Below are positions 1 to 7,763 of a stretch of 64,000 nt of DNA, in pieces. The DNA lies in the NCBI RefSeq assembly GCF_900240845.1, contig NZ_OERU01000001.1:186001-250000 (forward strand), in the 5' to 3' direction. A program made the position numbers and the translations under genes. A model generated the notes under the pieces. It was given only the letters and a program-made list of their open reading frames with translations. It did not search any database and was not told the DNA's origin. Source of the DNA: Peptostreptococcus faecalis. GTDB taxonomy: Bacteria > Bacillota > Clostridia > Peptostreptococcales > Peptostreptococcaceae. Position 1 is the first letter of the stretch; the number at the start of each line of letters is the position of its first letter.

Positions 1-229
1 CTCCATCACCGCTGCCTGTACCTTTTTTTATTGCTCTATCTATATTATCATTCGGCATATTATCTGCTTTTGCCTTTACTATAGCTGCCTTTAAAGAAGC
101 ATTGTACTCTGGATCTCCTCCACCTTCTTTTGCTGCCACGGTAATAGCTCTCGCGTGTTTAGTAAAAGTATTAGATCTTGCTGCATCTTGCTTACCTTTT
201 CTCGCTTCTATGTTATGTATACGTCCCAT
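1..229 (-). CDS. yebC: YebC/TACO1-family protein, N-terminal part (runs off the window)
   Basis: The first 76 codons of a YebC/PmpR-type protein are present; the rest lies beyond the left edge. The N-terminus [18 protein letters not shown], the KHARAI helix and the [12 protein letters not shown] segment are characteristic of this family, whose members act as DNA-binding regulators or, as in TACO1, as translation factors that help ribosomes through difficult stretches. The ATG lies 7 nt downstream of a strong GAGGAG ribosome binding site. It starts about 130 bp downstream of the end of nadE on the same strand, so cotranscription is possible but not shown. Family assignment is firm; the cellular role is not decided by sequence. 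Confidence 0.93.
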   Translation of the reverse strand, partial: MGRIHNIEARKGKQDAARSNTFTKHARAITVAAKEGGGDPEYNASLKAAIVKAKADNMPNDNIDRAIKKGTGSGDG

Positions 230-359
230 AAAATCATCTCCTCAATAGATATTTTCTATTATTTTTAATATAAATATATTTAATACTTTTTTACAACAAT
301 ATATTTTATCATAGCTCTTCTAATAAGTAAACCTAAGTACTATGACTTAGCTTTTTACT

Positions 360-1115
360 CTACTTAAAAATAGGAGGTGTAGGAACAGTACTTCTCTTAT
401 GATTGCTTACTCTGTGTAATCTTTCTATGATCTTTAAATCTTTTTCTGGAACCAAGTCTTTTTTTCCTTCTACTACCATATCGATGTATCCATATGTAGT
501 TCCCATTTCATCCTCATCAGTTTGATTTTCCCATAAACCTGCTGAAGGAGCTTTGTTAATAATATCTGAATGTATTCCTAGCTCTCTTGCCCATTCAAAT
601 ACTTCTCTCTTTGTTAAATTAGCTATAGGCAGGAAGTCAACTCCACCGTCACCATACTTTGTAAAATATCCTGTATAAAGCTCTGCAGCATTGTCAGTTC
701 CAGCTACTAGATATCTTTGATTGTTTGCAACTGCATATACCGTAGCCATTCTCATTCTAGCTCTTAAATTTGCATCTGTTATTTTTAAACTTTCTTCATT
801 GTATAATTCTTTTTCTTTTAGTTTACCAGTAACCATATTTAATATGGATTCGTGTTCTTTATCTAGTGACAAGTCTAAGTACTCTATTCCACACCCTTCT
901 ATTACCTTCATAGCATCTTCTCTATCTTTTGGATTGCTTCTTATTCCCATTATTACTGCCATTGAATTTTCTGGAAAAGCTTCTTTTATCAAATAAGATA
1001 CTACTGCAGAATCAATTCCTCCAGATAGTCCAACTACAACACCTTTGCAGTTTGCCTCTTCAACTTTTTCTTTTATCCATTCTACAGTTTTATCAATTTG
1101 CTCTCTTATATTCAT
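360..1115 (-). CDS. nadE: NH3-dependent NAD+ synthetase
   Basis: A 251-residue cytoplasmic enzyme that adenylates and amidates nicotinate adenine dinucleotide to make NAD+, the last step of NAD synthesis. The PP-loop SGGIDS is at residues 31-36, followed further on by the conserved AGTDNAAE and YTKYGDGGVD segments of the ATP and NaAD sites. Its length matches the short, ammonia-using form; there is no glutaminase (nitrilase) domain, so ammonia must be free or supplied by a partner. An AAAGGAG site precedes the ATG. It lies 16 bp downstream of the YigZ-family gene and is probably cotranscribed with it. Confidence 0.95.
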   Translation of the reverse strand: MNIREQIDKTVEWIKEKVEEANCKGVVVGLSGGIDSAVVSYLIKEAFPENSMAVIMGIRSNPKDREDAMKVIEGCGIEYLDLSLDKEHESILNMVTGKLKEKELYNEESLKITDANLRARMRMATVYAVANNQRYLVAGTDNAAELYTGYFTKYGDGGVDFLPIANLTKREVFEWARELGIHSDIINKAPSAGLWENQTDEDEMGTTYGYIDMVVEGKKDLVPEKDLKIIERLHRVSNHKRSTVPTPPIFK

Positions 1116-1131
1116 CTCTTTGCTCCTTTTA

Positions 1132-1776
1132 TTAATAAATTATTTTTCCTTCTATAACAGATAAATAAAATTCTTCTTTTTCTATTATATCTACATTATT
1201 ATTCGTAATATCTATTATTAGTGATTTCAGCTTATCTAATCTTTCAATTTCACAATATACTATTACATTTACATTTTCAGTGTATTCTATTTCTTTTATA
1301 TTATACGATTCATTAGAAAGCTCATTTTGAATTTTTCCTAATAAAGTATAATCTATAGAAATATCTACCTGTACAAATGCTTTTTTTTCTACTATTTGCC
1401 CTGCTACTAGACCTATTTTTGCTCCATTAGTATATGCTCTTACAAGCCCTCCTGCACCTAATTTAACACCTCCAAAATACCTAGTTACAACGACCACAAC
1501 ATTTCTTAAATCCTCTTTTTTTATTACTTCAAGCGTTGGAATCCCTGCTGTACCTTGAGGTTCGCCATCATCACTATATCTTTGTATATTCATATTTTCA
1601 CCAATTGTATATGCCCATACATTGTGAGTAGCATCTTTATGCTTTTTCTTTATTTCATCTATAAAAGTCCTTGCCTCTTCTTCATTTTCAACTGGTTTTG
1701 CATACCCTATAAACAATGATTTTTCCACAGTGAACTCGTCTTGTCCATATTTATGAAGTGTTTTATATGTTTTCAC
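1132..1776 (-). CDS. YigZ/IMPACT-family (UPF0029) protein
   Basis: A 214-residue protein with the two hallmark blocks of the YigZ/IMPACT family: QRYSDDGEPQGTAG at about residues 65-78 and VTRYFGGVKLGAGGLVRAY at 97-115. The remaining C-terminal region (about 130-210) matches the ferredoxin-like UPF0029 C-terminal domain by position and length. The fold resembles ribosomal protein S5 domain 2 and is thought to bind nucleic acid; eukaryotic IMPACT regulates Gcn2, but the bacterial role is unknown. The full length is present. It is followed at 16 bp by nadE. Confidence 0.9.
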   Translation of the reverse strand: MKTYKTLHKYGQDEFTVEKSLFIGYAKPVENEEEARTFIDEIKKKHKDATHNVWAYTIGENMNIQRYSDDGEPQGTAGIPTLEVIKKEDLRNVVVVVTRYFGGVKLGAGGLVRAYTNGAKIGLVAGQIVEKKAFVQVDISIDYTLLGKIQNELSNESYNIKEIEYTENVNVIVYCEIERLDKLKSLIIDITNNNVDIIEKEEFYLSVIEGKIIY

Positions 1777-1866
1777 TATACAGCCCCCTGATCTTAATAA
1801 TTCAATTCAAATATATTATATCACAAATAATTTACAAAACTAATTACTATGTCTTTTTACTATAAA

Positions 1867-1920
1867 AATTATTATAAAAATATGCCTTGATACGTATCAA
1901 GGCATATTTTTATAATAATT
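1867..1920 (-). terminator. 54-bp perfect palindrome, bidirectional-type terminator
   Basis: Both 27-bp arms match exactly with no spacer; the centre is TAC/GTA between 1893 and 1894. The GC-containing core (ATGCCTTGATAC) is flanked by A-runs on one side and T-runs on the other, so either strand gives a stem followed by U-rich RNA. It sits 2 bp beyond the stop codon of the Nudix-like gene. Confidence 0.8.
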
Positions 1921-1922
1921 TT

Positions 1923-2369
1923 TTATTTTTTTGATGTAAATATATTTCCACTATCTCCATTTTTTTTATAATTCTTATACTTTTTATAAGAAACGTCCAC
2001 TAAAGATTTTTCTTTGCTATGTGTTAACATTTCCAGAGCATCCGCTACTTTATAAAAACCACCATTTGCAAATTCATTTGAAATATTAGTATCTGCAGTC
2101 TCAGCTTCCATTACATACCACATAACAGCATTGCACACTCTTTGATTTCTACTTCTAGAGAAGAATTCATAAATAGTATCTCCAGCAATATCGAGTATTT
2201 TTGGTTCTACTCCTGTCTCAAGTTTAACTCTCTGAATAGCACTTTCATGAGGAAGAGCTTCACCAATTATTTTACCTTTTGGTAAAGTCCATTCGTTTTT
2301 ATCATTTTCTACCAATAAAACCTTATTTGCATAAAAAACAACACCACCAGAACAACGTCTCACTATCAT
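1923..2369 (-). CDS. Nudix-fold protein with degenerate Nudix box
   Basis: A 148-residue protein beginning MIVRRCSGGVVFYANKVLLV, typical of the first strands of a Nudix domain, with the LPKGK loop near residue 45. I chose the ATG at 2369 because GGAGGGG lies just upstream; a longer in-frame reading to 2411 would put this site inside the gene. The Nudix box itself is altered: the G-x5-E spacing is one residue short and the REUxEExGU core reads QRVKLETGV, so most of the metal-binding glutamates are missing. It probably binds rather than hydrolyses a nucleotide, or is inactive. The HEAT-repeat gene ends about 50 bp upstream and is likely cotranscribed. Confidence 0.8.
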   Translation of the reverse strand: MIVRRCSGGVVFYANKVLLVENDKNEWTLPKGKIIGEALPHESAIQRVKLETGVEPKILDIAGDTIYEFFSRSRNQRVCNAVMWYVMEAETADTNISNEFANGGFYKVADALEMLTHSKEKSLVDVSYKKYKNYKKNGDSGNIFTSKK

Positions 2370-2421
2370 TTTGAACCCCTCCATTTTCTTTAGTAAACTA
2401 ACTCCACGCACCTACGCAGAT

Positions 2422-3099
2422 TTATTTTCTGATTTCAAATTTTAAATAGAGTTTTTCTAAAGAGTCTTGTGCCGCTCTTAGAACATATTCTTTTTCAAAA
2501 TCAGCTTTCTTTGTAACAAGGTTTTCAAGAATCCTTATGCTACTCTTACTACCGATATTACCAAGATATCTTGCACAATACTGTCTTACTTGAGGATTAG
2601 TATCTAACAAACCTAATTCTAGTATACTTACACTTTCTTTATCTCCAATTTTGCCGATTGCCGAATATGCTATACGCCTCATGTTAGAGTGTTTCTTTTC
2701 AGTGAGTGGATAAATTAATTTCAAAAATTCACTGTCTTTTAGTTCACCCGCTGTCCAAACTAATACAATCAAATCATCGATATTTTGTAAATCTAATATT
2801 CCACGATGCACATCTTTCTTAAAGTTTTCATACTCGTATTCAGACATATTTTTTATATATTTCAGCCTATCATCTTTTGAAAGAGATAAATAATATTCTA
2901 TGATGCTTTCTACCTTAGTTTCTTTAGACTTGTTATATTCTCTTATCGATAGCTTTGCTTTTATCAAATCGTCATTTACATCTTCCACAGACTTGTTTCT
3001 TATTTTTGATATCTGCAAAACAGTGCGGGACTCTTTATAAAGGAGATATGTAATATAGTAATCATCAAGGTTATCAATATTTTCCCATCCTATTACCAA
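2422..3099 (-). CDS. HEAT-repeat protein (TTG start)
   Basis: A 225-residue protein, mostly helical. Residues about 130-215 contain two or three HEAT/PBS-lyase-type repeats (for example RRIAYSAIGKIGDKESV and VRQYCARYLGNIGSKSSI), a scaffold for protein contacts. The N-terminal half shows no recognisable domain. The start is TTG at 3099, preceded at 8 nt by AAGGAGGGG; no better ATG exists in frame. The gene runs into the degenerate Nudix gene, suggesting that the two products act together. Specific function is unknown. Confidence 0.8.
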   Translation of the reverse strand: MVIGWENIDNLDDYYITYLLYKESRTVLQISKIRNKSVEDVNDDLIKAKLSIREYNKSKETKVESIIEYYLSLSKDDRLKYIKNMSEYEYENFKKDVHRGILDLQNIDDLIVLVWTAGELKDSEFLKLIYPLTEKKHSNMRRIAYSAIGKIGDKESVSILELGLLDTNPQVRQYCARYLGNIGSKSSIRILENLVTKKADFEKEYVLRAAQDSLEKLYLKFEIRK

Positions 3100-3437
3100 G
3101 TTTATCCCCTCCTTAAATTTAATAATCAGCTAATAAATATATATTCGCCTTAATTTTAAAAAAACCTCTTAATAAATTATTTGAATTTTAGCATTTTTTT
3201 GAATTAGCTAACTATATACATTATATCATTATAAGCAGATATATAAAATATTATAATACAATTTTGTTAAAATATATTTTCAAAAATAATCTATTAAATT
3301 TTTTATTTTTTGTAACTAATTCAGTTATTATATTAGTGTTATAATATAATATATACTTGTTATATCTATTTGTAAGATATGTTTTATCAATATTTGTTAA
3401 TGTATGCACAAATTAAATTTAATAGGAGGATTTTATA
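3100..3437. other. Divergent intergenic region without a gene
   Basis: These 338 bp separate the leftward HEAT gene from the rightward membrane-protein gene. The stretch is extremely AT-rich, with several TATAAT-like hexamers (for example at 3340-3345), but I could not find a -35/-10 pair with proper spacing. No small ORF with a ribosome binding site was seen. Confidence 0.5.
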
Positions 3438-4001
3438 ATGAAAATTTCTTTAAACAATGGCAGACAAAAAGACTTTTTAATAATACTTTTAGGAATAGTT
3501 CCTATGATAATTTTTTCGTATTTACTTGTAAATTTTTTCAATAATATTACTAGATATACGACACAACCTCCTCTTTTATATGTATTAATATTATTTTTAA
3601 TAATAGTTTTATATGTTAGTTACTTAGAAGCTAGAGATAAAGATGATTTTGTTACTGGAAAAACGCAAACATTAGGAGTTAATAACAGTTTTACTGGTGC
3701 ATTAGCTCTTTCCATATTATTTGCAAAAGACTATAAAACAGCTTTTATTGCATATATTACCATAAGTATATTAATATTGATCGTAAGAGAATTTGGTAGA
3801 TATTCTTCAAAGAGAAAAAATTTAAAATATTTAAATAAAGAGGGAATACTCATAACGCCCCTAAATAAGAACAACAGGGGAAAAGCTTTAATTAATGATA
3901 TGGAAGTAAACGTTTATTCACTTGAAAAAATAGATCCAAATACTAAAGTATACATCTCCGATATAAGGGGAAACTATCTTTTTATATCTAAGGTAAAGTG
4001 A
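3438..4001 (+). CDS. Predicted membrane protein with C-terminal beta-rich domain
   Basis: A 187-residue protein with three to four hydrophobic segments (about residues 12-35, 44-62, 82-115) followed by a soluble tail of about 60 residues ending in VYISDIRGNYLFISKVK. The tail resembles the small OB-like domain of NfeD proteins in size and position, but I see no diagnostic motif, so this is only a suggestion. The ATG follows TAGGAGG at 8 nt. It stands alone between a divergent neighbour and convergent rpsD. No family name can be given with confidence. Confidence 0.75.
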   Translation: MKISLNNGRQKDFLIILLGIVPMIIFSYLLVNFFNNITRYTTQPPLLYVLILFLIIVLYVSYLEARDKDDFVTGKTQTLGVNNSFTGALALSILFAKDYKTAFIAYITISILILIVREFGRYSSKRKNLKYLNKEGILITPLNKNNRGKALINDMEVNVYSLEKIDPNTKVYISDIRGNYLFISKVK

Positions 4002-4054
4002 TTTTTACAATATTTAAATTTTCAATATCATAAAATTATATTTGTTAATAAAAT

Positions 4055-4092
4055 AAAAAAAGACCGTTGTAAATAAAAGTATTTACAACGGT
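4055..4092 (-). terminator. Terminator of rpsD
   Basis: A 13-bp stem (ACCGTTGTAAATA, 4063-4075, with 4080-4092) closes a four-base loop. On the minus strand it is followed by a run of seven T residues. It is placed 31 bp beyond the rpsD stop; the convergent membrane-protein gene may also use it. Confidence 0.85.
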
Positions 4093-4123
4093 TAAATTTA
4101 AAAATTTGATTTTTAATTTTTTC

Positions 4124-4729
4124 TTATAATGATGATTTTGAGTAGAACTCAACTACAAGAGCATCATTTATTTCTATTGGAACTTCTTCTCTTTCTGGTA
4201 ATCTAGTTAAAACTCCAGCAAAGTTAGCCTGATCCTTAGTTATATATGAATTTTCATTTAAAGCTGCTGCTTCGAAGTTAGCCTTGAATAATTCGTTTGT
4301 TCTAAGCTTTTCTTTTAGAGATATTTCATCCCCTACACTTACTATAAATGAAGGAATATCTACCTTCTTGCCATTAACAAGAATATTTCCATGAGCTACC
4401 ATCTGTCTAGCTTGCTTTATAGAATTTGCAAGACCCATTCTATAAACAAGGTTGTCTAGTCTACACTCAAGAGTTCTTATTAGGGCAATACCTGTTGCTT
4501 CTCTAACCTTCTGAGCTTTCTTTACATAAATTCTCATTTGCTTTTCTGATACACCATAGTAAGCTCTTAGTCTCTGCTTTTCTAATAACTGCTGTCCGTA
4601 TGGAGAAAGCTTCTTATCGCTTCTTGCAGTTCCTCTTCCAGCTCTGTTCATTGCTTTTGGATGTCCACAAACGTTTAAACCTAGTCTTCTAGATAATTTA
4701 AACTTTGGACCTCTAGTAATTGATGACAT
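4124..4729 (-). CDS. rpsD: 30S ribosomal protein S4
   Basis: A 201-residue primary 16S rRNA-binding protein of the small subunit. It has the N-terminal [14 protein letters not shown] block, the [20 protein letters not shown] helices and an S4 RNA-binding domain (about residues 90-155: [34 protein letters not shown]), and it ends in VEFYSKSSL. It lacks the four zinc-binding cysteines of C-plus S4 proteins. The gene is monocistronic, away from the S13-S11-alpha cluster, as in Bacillus, and has its own promoter and a long leader, which implies autoregulation by S4. The ATG follows AAGGAG. Confidence 0.97.
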   Translation of the reverse strand: MSSITRGPKFKLSRRLGLNVCGHPKAMNRAGRGTARSDKKLSPYGQQLLEKQRLRAYYGVSEKQMRIYVKKAQKVREATGIALIRTLECRLDNLVYRMGLANSIKQARQMVAHGNILVNGKKVDIPSFIVSVGDEISLKEKLRTNELFKANFEAAALNENSYITKDQANFAGVLTRLPEREEVPIEINDALVVEFYSKSSL

Positions 4730-4924
4730 ATTTTTCTCCTTTTTAAATTAATTTTTATGGATGTGCACTTTACACATTATCCACTTGCGTTTGAATGGAT
4801 GTGCGAAAACTAAAATAAAATTTTCAGAATAACACACCTTAACTTTTATTCTGCGTACTTCCTTTAGTTCCACTACATTGTCCATTTAAAGGCAATGCCT
4901 TAGACATACTGTACACAGCATGAC
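4730..4924 (-). promoter_or_regulatory. Long structured leader of rpsD, probable S4 autoregulatory element
   Basis: About 195 nt separate the predicted start of transcription from the rpsD ATG. The RNA contains a perfect 8-bp hairpin (CAGAATAA/TTATTCTG) and two copies of GCACATCCAT about 40 nt apart that could form alternative pairings. Stand-alone rpsD genes of Firmicutes are known to be repressed by S4 binding to such leaders. I infer this here from position and length; I did not match a covariance model. Confidence 0.6.
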
Positions 4925-4930
4925 TTGTTT

Positions 4931-4959
4931 ATTATACTATAATTTTTTATTAGTGTAAA
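4931..4959 (-). promoter_or_regulatory. rpsD promoter
   Basis: On the minus strand, TTTACA (4954-4959) and TATAAT (4931-4936) are separated by exactly 17 bp. This is a near-consensus vegetative sigma promoter, fitting a highly expressed ribosomal protein gene. Confidence 0.85.
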
Positions 4960-5066
4960 GAAAAATATCTACTTAATTATTTTCATATTTAAATTATATG
5001 TTATAATCAAGTTAATAATAACTTACAAACACTTATAATCACAATGAAAGGAGTTGTTTGTTATAT

Positions 5067-6389
5067 ATGAAAAATATGCTAAATGACTTAAGTGTAAACA
5101 ATCACAAAATTGATAATGAACCTGAAAAAGCACTTTGCGTAGGTCTAAATATTACCTCAAATAAAAATTCTTCAGATGTAAATATAGAAGACTCAATGGC
5201 TGAACTAAAAGAACTAGTTCTTGCTGCAGGAGCAGAGGTAGTAGGAGAAGTAATACAAAATAGATCCTACATCGAAACTTCTACTTACTTAGGAAGTGGA
5301 AAAATAGAAGAAATAAAAATATATGCAGAAAGCCTAGATGCCACTATGATAGTTTTCAATGATGAATTATCCGGTGCACAGATACGTAATATAGAAAATA
5401 TTATAGGCAAAAAAATAATAGATAGGACTATTCTAATACTAGATATTTTTGCTCAAAGAGCTCTTAGCAAGGAAGGTAAGTTGCAAGTCGAACTTGCTCA
5501 GTTAAAATACAGACTTCCTAGACTGTATGGTATGGGTGGACAAATGAGTAGAACCGGTGCTGGTATCGGAACAAGAGGTCCTGGTGAACAAAAGCTAGAA
5601 AAAGATAAAAGACATATACTAAACAGAGCTGCCGTAATACGAAAAGAGTTAAAACAAGTCGTTAAAAATAGAGACATACAAAGATCGCAAAGGAGTAAAA
5701 ATAAAATTCCTATTGTAGCTCTAGTTGGATATACGAATGCGGGAAAATCCACAATTTTAAATGAAATTATAAAAACACATCCTGACTACGAAAGAGAAAA
5801 AGAGGTTTTTACAAAAGATATGCTTTTTGCTACTCTAGATGTAACTCTTAGAAAAGCTAGCTTACCAAATAAAAAAGAATTTTTAATAGTAGATACAGTT
5901 GGATTTGTAAGCAAATTGCCACATGATTTAATAGATGCTTTTAAGGCAACTTTAGAGGAAGTTTTATATGCTGATTTAATATTACATGTAATTGATTCTA
6001 CTAACTCTAGCTCTAATATACAAAAAACAACAACAGAAAGTGTCTTAAAAGATTTGGGCGCTGATGATAAAAAGACAATTACTGTTTACAATAAAATTGA
6101 CAAATTAGACCTTGATATCTATCCGAAGAATCATGACGATCTCGTATATATTTCTGCTAAAAAAGGCATAAATATGGATAAATTAATGAATTTAATTCAA
6201 AATTGTTTAATGGAAAATACATACAAGGTGAATTTATTATTACCATTTGACAAGGGTAATATTTTTAACCTTATCAAAGAAAAATATCATATAGATGAAT
6301 TTGAATACACTGAAAAAGGAATCGATCTAGTTGTATCACTAGACGAGGAAGACTACAATCTTTACAAAGAGTATATAAAAATCAAATAA
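5067..6389 (+). CDS. hflX: GTPase HflX
   Basis: A ribosome-associated GTPase of the OBG-HflX group that splits or rescues stalled ribosomes under stress. About 440 residues: an N-terminal HflX domain, the Gly-rich linker GAGIGTRGPGEQKLEKDKR (the family signature), then a G domain with GYTNAGKST (G1, near residue 220), DTVGFV (G3) and NKIDKLD (G4), and a short C-terminal domain. AAAGGAG at 5047-5053 lies 13 nt before this ATG; a TTG at 5058 in the same frame, 4 nt from the site, is an alternative start. A second hflX-like gene follows after 34 bp, so the two are probably cotranscribed. Confidence 0.93.
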   Translation: MKNMLNDLSVNNHKIDNEPEKALCVGLNITSNKNSSDVNIEDSMAELKELVLAAGAEVVGEVIQNRSYIETSTYLGSGKIEEIKIYAESLDATMIVFNDELSGAQIRNIENIIGKKIIDRTILILDIFAQRALSKEGKLQVELAQLKYRLPRLYGMGGQMSRTGAGIGTRGPGEQKLEKDKRHILNRAAVIRKELKQVVKNRDIQRSQRSKNKIPIVALVGYTNAGKSTILNEIIKTHPDYEREKEVFTKDMLFATLDVTLRKASLPNKKEFLIVDTVGFVSKLPHDLIDAFKATLEEVLYADLILHVIDSTNSSSNIQKTTTESVLKDLGADDKKTITVYNKIDKLDLDIYPKNHDDLVYISAKKGINMDKLMNLIQNCLMENTYKVNLLLPFDKGNIFNLIKEKYHIDEFEYTEKGIDLVVSLDEEDYNLYKEYIKIK

Positions 6390-6423
6390 AAAATAATTTA
6401 CTAATTAAAATAGGGAGGTAATT

Positions 6424-7716
6424 ATGGATAATCTAATAATTTCGAATAAAGACACAGCCGACTTTGAAGAAGTTGCCCTTACCTTAGCTGTAGTTGAAGG
6501 ACAAACTATTCACGCTACAAGTGTTGAAGAATCCATGATTGAGTTAAAAGAATTAGTTCAGTCAGCCGGATCAGAAGTGAAAGCAGAATTAATACTACAT
6601 CAAAAAATAGATGAAAATTACTACCTAGATAGGCCTACTCTAGATGAACTAACTGTACAAGCAGATGAACTTGGCATAAATATAATTGTTGTAATAGATG
6701 AATTATCCGGAACACAGATGAAAAATATGGAGCTTGTCACTGGAAAAAAAATAGTAGATAGAACTATACTTCTATTAGATATATTTTCATCAAGAGCAAA
6801 TAGAAGAGAATCAAAACTTCAAATTGAAAAAGCACAACTCAAGTATAGACTGTCAAAACTTGAAGCCTTTCAAAATAAATATAAATATTCAGATGGAATT
6901 GGTGTAAACTCTCCAAACGGAAAAAGGCTTTTAACAGATGAAAATAAAATAAATAGAAAACTATCTGCTCTAGACATTGAAATCAGTATAGTTGTTAAAA
7001 ATAGATTTGTTCAGAGAACAAAAAAATCTAGCTCTGATATACCTCTAGTAGCATTCATAGGATATACAAACTCAGGTAAATCTACTCTAATAAATAAACT
7101 AATTGAAAAGGATCCTTATCACTCAAAGGAAAGTGAAATATTGGTTGCCCATAAAATGTTATCCACGCAAGATGTGTCTCTTAGAAAATCTAGATTGATG
7201 AACGGCAAATATTTTCTTCTTGTAGACACGGTTGGATTTGTTAGTGATATACCTAGAACAGTTAGAACAGCTTTTAGATCTACTTTTGAAGAAGTTGCAA
7301 ATGCTGATTTAATCGTGACTGTATATGATGCTAGCTCTAATGGACTAGATGCCCAAAAGAGTATTATGGAATACACTTTAAAAAGAATTGGTGTTGAAGA
7401 CAAGAAAAATATTTCTATCTATAATAAAGCAGATAAACTTGACGAAATACCTGAAGGTGATAATGATACACTTTATTTATCTGCCAAGACTGAAATGAAC
7501 TTCAATGAATTTTTAGAGATGCTTCAAGATAATCTGTATCCTTACGATATGTATACTAAACTTCTTATACCTTACTCTAGATACGATGTTTTCAATGAAA
7601 TAAAAGAAACTGAATCCTTGAAAATGGATGATTTTGCTTTAACAGAAGTAGGTATTGAATTAAACATTTCTCTAAGCCCAGAAAATTACGATAAATATAA
7701 AATTTTTATTAAATAA
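6424..7716 (+). CDS. Divergent HflX paralogue
   Basis: A 430-residue GTPase related over its whole length to the upstream HflX (same ESMIELKELVQSAGSEV, KIVDRTILLLDIF and KAQLKYRLSKLE landmarks). The G motifs are intact: GYTNSGKST, DTVGFVSDIP, NKADKLD. The glycine-rich signature between the HflX and G domains is lost: where HflX has GTRGPGE this protein reads GVNSPNGKR. That element is conserved across true HflX proteins and contributes to function at the ribosome, so this copy has probably changed role. GGGAGGT precedes the ATG. A tandem duplication followed by divergence is the simplest origin. Confidence 0.88.
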   Translation: MDNLIISNKDTADFEEVALTLAVVEGQTIHATSVEESMIELKELVQSAGSEVKAELILHQKIDENYYLDRPTLDELTVQADELGINIIVVIDELSGTQMKNMELVTGKKIVDRTILLLDIFSSRANRRESKLQIEKAQLKYRLSKLEAFQNKYKYSDGIGVNSPNGKRLLTDENKINRKLSALDIEISIVVKNRFVQRTKKSSSDIPLVAFIGYTNSGKSTLINKLIEKDPYHSKESEILVAHKMLSTQDVSLRKSRLMNGKYFLLVDTVGFVSDIPRTVRTAFRSTFEEVANADLIVTVYDASSNGLDAQKSIMEYTLKRIGVEDKKNISIYNKADKLDEIPEGDNDTLYLSAKTEMNFNEFLEMLQDNLYPYDMYTKLLIPYSRYDVFNEIKETESLKMDDFALTEVGIELNISLSPENYDKYKIFIK

Positions 7717-7718
7717 CA

Positions 7719-7750
7719 TTAAACGGCTACTGAATTCAGTAGCCGTTTAA
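7719..7750. terminator. Bidirectional terminator between the hflX pair and dacA-like gene
   Basis: A perfect 32-bp palindrome centred on GAATTC (7732-7737), with an AAACGGCTACT arm and flanking T/A runs. It lies 2 bp after the stop of the second hflX and 14 bp from the stop of the convergent carboxypeptidase gene, so it can serve both. Confidence 0.85.
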
Positions 7751-7763
7751 TTCCATTTTAATA

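Noticed and set aside
3310-3345. Promoter TTGTAA ... TATAAT before the membrane-protein gene
   Set aside because: The spacer is 24 bp, too long for a sigma-A promoter.
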